64,000 bases of DNA from JARRKU01 sp963675565 (lineage in GTDB: Bacteria; Desulfobacterota; Desulfobacteria; Desulfobacterales; Desulfosarcinaceae). A program made the translations under genes and the position numbers. The stretch's first letter is position 1. Each line of letters starts with the position of its first letter. A model generated the notes under the pieces. That model saw only the letters and a list, made by a program, of their open reading frames with translations, searched no databases and was not told the origin of the DNA. Below are positions 59,213-64,000 of this stretch, one piece after another. The DNA is taken from NCBI GenBank assembly GCA_963675565.2, contig CAXXYD010000004.1, positions 2,666,001-2,730,000 of the forward strand, in the 5' to 3' direction.

Positions 59213-59345
59213 CGCAACAGGCGGGTGTAAGGCCTGCCCATACAAATCGTGGCGCTTGACAGCAGGGACGGGGTTTGTCCGCGCCCGCGGCAACCTGCCT
59301 TTTTGCCAGGCCCTGTCCGATACCCGAAAGTTGCGTCATAAGATC
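59213..59345 (+). repeat. GC-rich dispersed repeat, copy A
   Basis: Aligns with the reverse complement of 38084-38222 along about 130 nt. Shared blocks are the hairpin GGCGGGTGTAAGGCCTGCC, GACGGGGTTTGTCC, CGCCCGCGGCAA and CCCGAAAGTTGCG. Lies exactly between the two NrdR-box pairs in the 600-bp region between nrdD and nrdJ. Confidence 0.7.
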
Positions 59346-59372
59346 AAATAGTTATCCTGCAATGGGGATAAG

Positions 59373-59419
59373 ACGTCACATATTGATAATAATTCCTGTT
59401 GACACACTATATATTGTAT
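59373..59419 (+). promoter_or_regulatory. pair of NrdR-type boxes upstream of nrdJ
   Basis: ACGTCACATATTGATA (59373-59388) and ACACTATATATTGTAT (59404-59419), centres 31 bp apart. The second is a close match to consensus and overlaps the -35/-10 spacer of the promoter. Confidence 0.65.
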
Positions 59420-59428
59420 GCGTACAAA
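59399..59428 (+). promoter_or_regulatory. candidate sigma-70 promoter for nrdJ
   Basis: TTGACA (59399-59404), 18-bp spacer, TACAAA (59423-59428). The leader to the nrdJ start is about 160 nt, in which no cobalamin riboswitch box was recognised. Confidence 0.5.
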
Positions 59429-59594
59429 AAACTCTGCAGTGCGTATCAGATCATTCCCTGCAATACTTCCAAAACTGATTTAACGGGTTGAACGGATTGC
59501 TTTTTTCAAATGCGAGAGGCGCTGTTGAGAGTGAGGCCTTTATACGCATCCGTTTGTTCGCCGGCATTATCTGCATCCATCGAAATAGAGTATA

Positions 59595-62099
59595 ATGACA
59601 AAGACAGGAGCGTGGCACGTGGGTCAAAAAGTGAAAATTATCGAAACGCACGAAGGCGATGTGGACTTGGCGGTCTACAACTGGGACGATGACCGGTTTT
59701 CGCAGGTCCTGATGACGCACCAGCCCATGGATGATCAGCAGGCCCGGTCCATCAGCCGCTTTGTGCGTGAAGCCATCGATGAACTCAAAATCCACCGCAT
59801 CACGGCGCCGGTGGTGGACGCCGTGCTCAACGACACCTTGGAACAATACGGTTTGCCCAGGATTTCAAGCGTCTCGTTGAATAAAGGGCTGTTTATCCGC
59901 AATGGACTGAAATTGTCCAAAAACGCCAAAACCGTGCTGGAGCGTCGCTACCTGCGCAAAGACAGTGACGGCAACCCCACGGAGCGCCCCGCCCAGATGT
60001 TCCGGCGGGTGGCCCGCCACATCGCCTCGGCTGAGACCTACTACGATCCGGACGCCGACCTGCAGGCCGTTGAAGACGAATTTTACGACCTGATGACCGA
60101 CCTGAAGTTTCTGCCCAACTCACCCACCCTGATGAACGCCGGCCGCAGCCTGGGACAGCTGGCCGCCTGCTTCGTGCTGCCCGTGGACGACAGCATGGAG
60201 GGTATTTTCGAAACCCTCAAAAACGCGGCAATCATTCACAAGTCCGGCGGCGGCACCGGTTTTTCCTTTTCACGCCTGCGGCCCACCAACAGCATGGTGG
60301 GCACCACCGGCGGTGTGGCGTCGGGACCGGTCTCTTTCATGAAGATCTTCAACACCGCCACCGAGCAGGTCAAGCAGGGCGGCACCCGCCGGGGCGCCAA
60401 CATGGCCATCCTGCAGGTGGATCACCCGGACATTATGGAATTCATTTACTGCAAGAGCAGCAACGACGAACTGAATAACTTCAATATATCCGTGGGCCTT
60501 ACCGATACGTTCATGCAGGCCGTGGCCAAAGGGGAGCACTACGATCTCATCGATCCGCGCGACGGCAGCGTCGCGGGCACTTTGAACGCCCGGGACGTTT
60601 ACGGTTCGCTGGTCCGTCAGGCCTGGGAAAACGGCGATCCCGGCATTGTCTTTCTCGACCGCATGAACCGCGACAACCCCACCCCCGGGCTGGGCCGCAT
60701 CGAGAGCACCAACCCCTGCGGCGAGCAGCCCCTGCTGCCCATGGAAGCCTGCAACCTGGGCTCCATCAATCTGGCCCGCTGTGTCGCCGGCACGGATGAC
60801 GGCGCGGCCATTGATTATGACGAACTGCGCCGGGTAGTGTGGACCTCGGTGCACTTTCTGGACAACACCATCGATATGTCGCGCTACCCTCTTCCGGGCA
60901 TCGACGCCATGGTCAAGGGCAACCGCAAGGTGGGGCTCGGCGTGATGGGTTTTGCCGACCTGCTCTTTGAGTTGGGCATCCCCTACAACTCCGAAGAAGC
61001 CCTGGCTTTGGCCGAAAAGATCATGGGTTTCGTGCAAAACGAGGCCAAAACCGCATCCCGGACCCTGGCCGGGACGCGGGGGGCGTTTCTCAATCACAAG
61101 GAAAGCATCTACAAAGAATCCGAGCAGCCGCCGCGCAATGCCACTTTGACCACCATCGCCCCCACCGGCACGCTGAGCATCATCGCCAACTGCTCCTCGG
61201 GAATCGAGCCCCTGTTTGCCCTGAGCTTCGTGCGCACGGTGATGGACAACGACAAAATGACCGAGGTCAATCCCTGCTTCGAAGCCGCTGCCAAAAAGCG
61301 CGGTTTTTACTCCCCCGAGCTGATGGCCGAGATCGCCAAGAGCGGCAGTATCGCCCACATGGACGGCATCCCCGAGGATATCAAACGGGTTTTCGTCACC
61401 GCCCACGACATTTCGCCGGAGTGGCACATCCGCATGCAGGCCGCTTTCCAGAAGTATACCGACAATGCGGTTTCCAAGACCGTCAACCTGCCCCACGACG
61501 CCACCGAGGCCGACGTGCGCGAGATCTACAACCTGGCCTATGACCTGGACTGCAAGGGGGTCACCATTTACCGGGACGGCAGCAAGGACAATCAGGTGCT
61601 GTCCACCAGCGCCGGTTCCGGCACCACCGAAGTGGCCACCGGTTCCGCCCGCAAGCGGCCCGAAACCCTGGAAGGCTTCACCACCCGGGTGAAAACCGGC
61701 CTCGGGCGGCTGTATGTCACCGTCACCGAGTTCGACGGCCAGCCCTTTGAAGTGTTTGCCACCATCGGCAAGTCGGGCCGCTCCACCACCGCCAAGACCG
61801 AGGCTATCGGGCGGCTGGTTTCCCTGGCCCTGCGTTCGGGGGTCCACGTCAGCGAGATCGTGGACCAGCTCAAAGGCATCGGCGGAGAGCACCCCATTTT
61901 CCAGAACGGCGGTCTGGTGCTCTCCATCCCCGACGCCATCGGCCACGTGCTGGAGTCCCGCTACATAAAAGGCAAGGACGGCAATGGCGGCAGCGGCAAC
62001 ACCCTCATGGGCGCCGCCTGCCCCGAATGCGGCCAGACCATCAGCTTTGAAGAGGGATGCCAGAAGTGCCATTCCTGCGGGTTCACCAAGTGCGGATAG
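59595..62099 (+). CDS. nrdJ: adenosylcobalamin-dependent (class II) ribonucleotide reductase
   Basis: 834 residues from ATG 59595; a GTG at 59619 has the better ribosome site (AGGAG, 8 nt), so the start is open. Catalytic features: FLPNSPTLMNAGRSLGQLAACFVLP, IFETLKNAAIIHKSGGGTGFSFSRLRP (in parts), NPCGEQPLLPMEACNLGSINL, ATLTTIAPTGTLSIIANCSSGIEP. The C-terminus ends with a Cys-rich tail (ACPECGQ, CQKCHSCGFTKCG) for re-reduction. Uses B12 instead of a tyrosyl radical, so it works with or without oxygen. The coexistence with nrdDG gives redundancy. Confidence 0.95.
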   Translation: MTKTGAWHVGQKVKIIETHEGDVDLAVYNWDDDRFSQVLMTHQPMDDQQARSISRFVREAIDELKIHRITAPVVDAVLNDTLEQYGLPRISSVSLNKGLFIRNGLKLSKNAKTVLERRYLRKDSDGNPTERPAQMFRRVARHIASAETYYDPDADLQAVEDEFYDLMTDLKFLPNSPTLMNAGRSLGQLAACFVLPVDDSMEGIFETLKNAAIIHKSGGGTGFSFSRLRPTNSMVGTTGGVASGPVSFMKIFNTATEQVKQGGTRRGANMAILQVDHPDIMEFIYCKSSNDELNNFNISVGLTDTFMQAVAKGEHYDLIDPRDGSVAGTLNARDVYGSLVRQAWENGDPGIVFLDRMNRDNPTPGLGRIESTNPCGEQPLLPMEACNLGSINLARCVAGTDDGAAIDYDELRRVVWTSVHFLDNTIDMSRYPLPGIDAMVKGNRKVGLGVMGFADLLFELGIPYNSEEALALAEKIMGFVQNEAKTASRTLAGTRGAFLNHKESIYKESEQPPRNATLTTIAPTGTLSIIANCSSGIEPLFALSFVRTVMDNDKMTEVNPCFEAAAKKRGFYSPELMAEIAKSGSIAHMDGIPEDIKRVFVTAHDISPEWHIRMQAAFQKYTDNAVSKTVNLPHDATEADVREIYNLAYDLDCKGVTIYRDGSKDNQVLSTSAGSGTTEVATGSARKRPETLEGFTTRVKTGLGRLYVTVTEFDGQPFEVFATIGKSGRSTTAKTEAIGRLVSLALRSGVHVSEIVDQLKGIGGEHPIFQNGGLVLSIPDAIGHVLESRYIKGKDGNGGSGNTLMGAACPECGQTISFEEGCQKCHSCGFTKCG

Positions 62100-62133
62100 A
62101 AATGCCGGCCCCGTCATATGCCCGGAAATTCCA

Positions 62134-62914
62134 TTACTGTGTCGGCCCGATGTCATCCGGCGCATGCGTTGCAAAGCAGTGCCTCAGCGTATGGCAGCCG
62201 ATGCGCTTTAAAATCCCGGTTTTGTCGGCAGCGCGCTTGACGGCTTTTTGCAGGCCGGATTCCAATACATGATGACGCCGCTTGATACCGCTTCGCAGAT
62301 CGGTGCTCAACTTTTTGGACGGGAACATATATTGCCGGCTGAACGATTTTACCGCATGGGGATGCTTTCGCGCCAATGCATGGGGGATATAAACACTTCC
62401 GCAGCCTGAGCGGATATCTTCCGGGTGCATCCGGCGAACCTGTTCGATCTGCAACTGAAGCAATTCCGGTAAAGCCTCGGGAATCAGGGTTTGCCAGTCT
62501 TTTCCGCCTTTGCCATCGACGACCTGAATCCGCCGCCTTTCGAGATCGATATTCTGGATTCTCAACCGCACGCACTCCATCAATCGGAGACCAAGAACCA
62601 TAGAGCAATTGGGCCATGAGCAAATGTACGCCATGAACGTGGCTCAGCAGGCGCCGGACTTCGCTTTTGGTCAAAACCACTGGCGGCCGTCTGTATCTTC
62701 TGGCTTTTACCGGCGAGATCTCTTCGCGTTTTCCCATATCGCGGGGATGGGTTTTGGCGCCGTGAAATCGGATAAATCATAAAATCCAGTTGCAATAAGT
62801 CTGTTCGGTGCGGTAATTGTAGTGGTGGTAACGCATGACCTGTCGCACTTGCTCCATCAATGGTAAATTCGGGTCCGGGCGAAAATTGCTTCGAGATGCC
62901 ATGCATCCCTCCAT
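62134..62914 (-). pseudogene. decayed integron-type tyrosine recombinase (IntI-like)
   Basis: Parts of one integrase in two frames. N-terminal MEQVRQVMRYHHYNYRTEQT then an in-frame TGA (62779-62777) where Arg is expected, then FIRFHG, a segment that appears to lack about 55 residues, LPVVLT-like PPVVLTKSEVRRLL, a one-base insertion near 62593, then GLRLMECVRLRIQNIDLERR, the IntI-specific patch DLRSGIKRRHHVLESG, and CHTLRHCFATH. It stops before the catalytic Tyr. The patch RSGxxRRHH marks integron integrases rather than XerC/D. No attC sites were found. It is non-functional. Confidence 0.8.
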
Positions 62915-63098
62915 GGCCGAAAATTTGTTCCAACCCGCCTGAAAACAGGTATGTTTTGTTTCTCTGAAGACCAGATATTGAAATGATAGATCGGTGGATC
63001 GTATGTCCGGAAAGGAAGCGATTGGATATATGGAAAAATCTCTACGGAATTTTCCATTTGACCATACTGTTCGGGAATGAAAGAAAGGAGACACTAAT

Positions 63099-63635
63099 AT
63101 GCAAGCACGAGCCCCACTCATGATAGAGCATCGTCTGATTGAAAGAATGCTTTTGATTATCAAAGGCATCTTGGCCAAAATAGAATCGAAGCACAAGGTA
63201 GATCCTGTGTTCGTGGATATAGCGGTTGATTTCATTCGGGTATACGCCGACAGGACCCATCACGGAAAGGAGGAGGATATTCTTTTTCGAGAACTGAATA
63301 AAAAAGCGTTAACCCCAGAAGACAGGCAAATCATGAAAGAACTAATCGAGGAACATGTGTTTGGTCGCCAGACAACCAAGTCGATAGTTGAAGCCAACAC
63401 CCGCTACCGGAATGGTGATGAGACTGCCTTGGCCGATATTACTGCAAACCTTAAAACACTTACCGAGTTTTATCCCAGACATATCGAGAAAGAAGATAAG
63501 GTCTTTTTCCCCTCATCCAGAATTTATTTTACTGATGAAGAGGATCAGGCCATGCTAAAAGAGTTCTGGGAGTTTGATCGGAAAATGATTCATGAAAAAT
63601 ACAAAACATTGGTTGAAGGGTTTGAAGGACAGTAA
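63099..63635 (+). CDS. hemerythrin-domain protein
   Basis: 178 residues. Four-helix bundle with candidate di-iron ligands His11, His55, Glu59, His86, His128, Glu132, in THHGKEED, EEHVFGR and HIEKEDKVFFP. The fuller form with an extended C-terminal helix (about 140-178). Such proteins bind O2 or sense it, a typical need of sulfate reducers. AAGGAG lies before the ATG. Base composition is visibly more AT-rich than in the core region to the left. Confidence 0.88.
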   Translation: MQARAPLMIEHRLIERMLLIIKGILAKIESKHKVDPVFVDIAVDFIRVYADRTHHGKEEDILFRELNKKALTPEDRQIMKELIEEHVFGRQTTKSIVEANTRYRNGDETALADITANLKTLTEFYPRHIEKEDKVFFPSSRIYFTDEEDQAMLKEFWEFDRKMIHEKYKTLVEGFEGQ

Positions 63636-63742
63636 TGAATCCCGAACCATGCCTTGCACTCGGATGGCAATTCCGCTGCGCTACATTGCCACCGGTGAAG
63701 GCCATTTTAGCAGCCAGAAACTATGCAGTTTACGGAGACTTT

Positions 63743-64000
63743 ATGGACAACCAACATCTTAATCAGGTATTTTCTGAACTTTCGACTCCTCTCCTATCTG
63801 ATGCCTGCCTTCGATTAGGAATCCCCATTCGACTGGCTCCGGTTGGAATATTTTCTTTAATCTATGGTAGTCATATTTCTGGTCGTGCTTTGCCAGTAAG
63901 GCACTATGGAAGTGTTGATATTTTTTTAGAAGCGATGGGAGCTGCGCAGAGTGGTGACATTTTAGTCATAGACAATCATGGAAGAAAAGACGAAGGCTGT
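63743..64000 (+). CDS. RraA-family protein, 5' part
   Basis: 86 N-terminal codons are in the window and the gene runs off the right edge. The translation MDNQHLNQVFSELSTPLLSD, GSHISGRALPVR and AQSGDILVIDNHGR fits the RraA/HMG-aldolase-like family (DxxL start and GDxLVxD motif). These proteins act as aldolases or regulators of RNase E; the function here is unknown. The coding is AT-rich, unlike most of the window. GGAG lies 6 nt before the ATG. Confidence 0.7.
   Translation, partial: MDNQHLNQVFSELSTPLLSDACLRLGIPIRLAPVGIFSLIYGSHISGRALPVRHYGSVDIFLEAMGAAQSGDILVIDNHGRKDEGC

Noticed and set aside
59420..59594. Cobalamin riboswitch in the nrdJ leader
   Set aside because: Expected for a B12-dependent enzyme, but no B12-box or matching folds were recognised; NrdR-type boxes explain control better.
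60270..62174. 634-codon open frame antisense to nrdJ
   Set aside because: It mirrors the GC-rich codon pattern of nrdJ, has no recognisable domain, and its low-complexity Gly/His/Ala content is typical of an antisense shadow.

Overview
The window reads as a chromosome segment of a sulfate-reducing member of the Desulfobacterota, most likely Desulfobacterales. The main evidence is a complete tmc transmembrane redox operon (tetraheme cytochrome c3, CCG iron-sulfur protein, membrane cytochrome b, TmcD), flanked by an Rrf2-type repressor gene and a receiver-only response regulator gene. An oxygen-sensitive class III and a B12-dependent class II ribonucleotide reductase, ETF-quinone oxidoreductase, a CooC-type maturation ATPase and a RACo-like activator also fit an anaerobe with rich corrinoid and CO/acetyl-CoA chemistry. 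The species is inferred, not shown. No rRNA, tRNA or CRISPR array was seen.

Layout. 0-6 kb: edge of a DMT transporter and a corrinoid-binding-like protein, a 61-bp palindromic repeat, HU, the envelope lipid-transport trio ydbH-ynbE-ydbL and a DUF1786 gene. 6-12.4 kb: a small rubredoxin-cobalamin adenosyltransferase-flavin reductase operon, then an RND efflux pair. 12.4-19 kb: hybrid histidine kinase, Usp, a beta-CASP nuclease with a small Cys-rich neighbour, and an unusual RsmI-phosphopantetheinyl transferase fusion. 18.8-24.2 kb: the translation operon ffh-rpsP-khpA-rimM-trmD-(SPOUT)-rplS-rnhB-yraN, with a good promoter just upstream of ffh. 24.5-31.2 kb: rlmN, a PP-loop tRNA thiolation-type gene with no normal start codon, ETF-QO, a gene of unknown function behind a CRP/HcpR-type site, UbiB and a phasin. 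31.4-38 kb: CooC, then a run with an AcuC-type deacetylase, AcuB-type CBS protein, PrmA-like methyltransferase, MBL hydrolase, sirtuin and RACo-like ASKHA protein. 38-42 kb: uraA-upp and mlaA-mlaC. 42.6-45 kb: a sigma-54 promoter, a GEMM (c-di-GMP-I type) riboswitch and an intrinsic terminator in front of a PocR-PAS-GGDEF cyclase. 45-48 kb: small metabolic genes. 48-53 kb: the tmc operon. 53-56 kb: a HEAT-like mini-gene and propionyl-CoA synthetase. 56-62 kb: nrdDG and nrdJ, divergent, each with a pair of NrdR-type boxes. 62-64 kb: a decayed integron-type integrase, hemerythrin, and the start of an RraA-family gene.

How the genes connect. The deacetylase, AcuB-like and sirtuin genes resemble the system that controls acyl-CoA synthetases by lysine acylation, and a likely target (PrpE, conserved C-terminal Lys motif) lies 17 kb away. 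Cobalamin recurs: adenosyltransferase, class II RNR, RACo-like activator, corrinoid-like protein. Three families of dispersed repeats are scattered through the window; one supplies the stop codon of the sirtuin gene and another sits between the two NrdR-box promoters.
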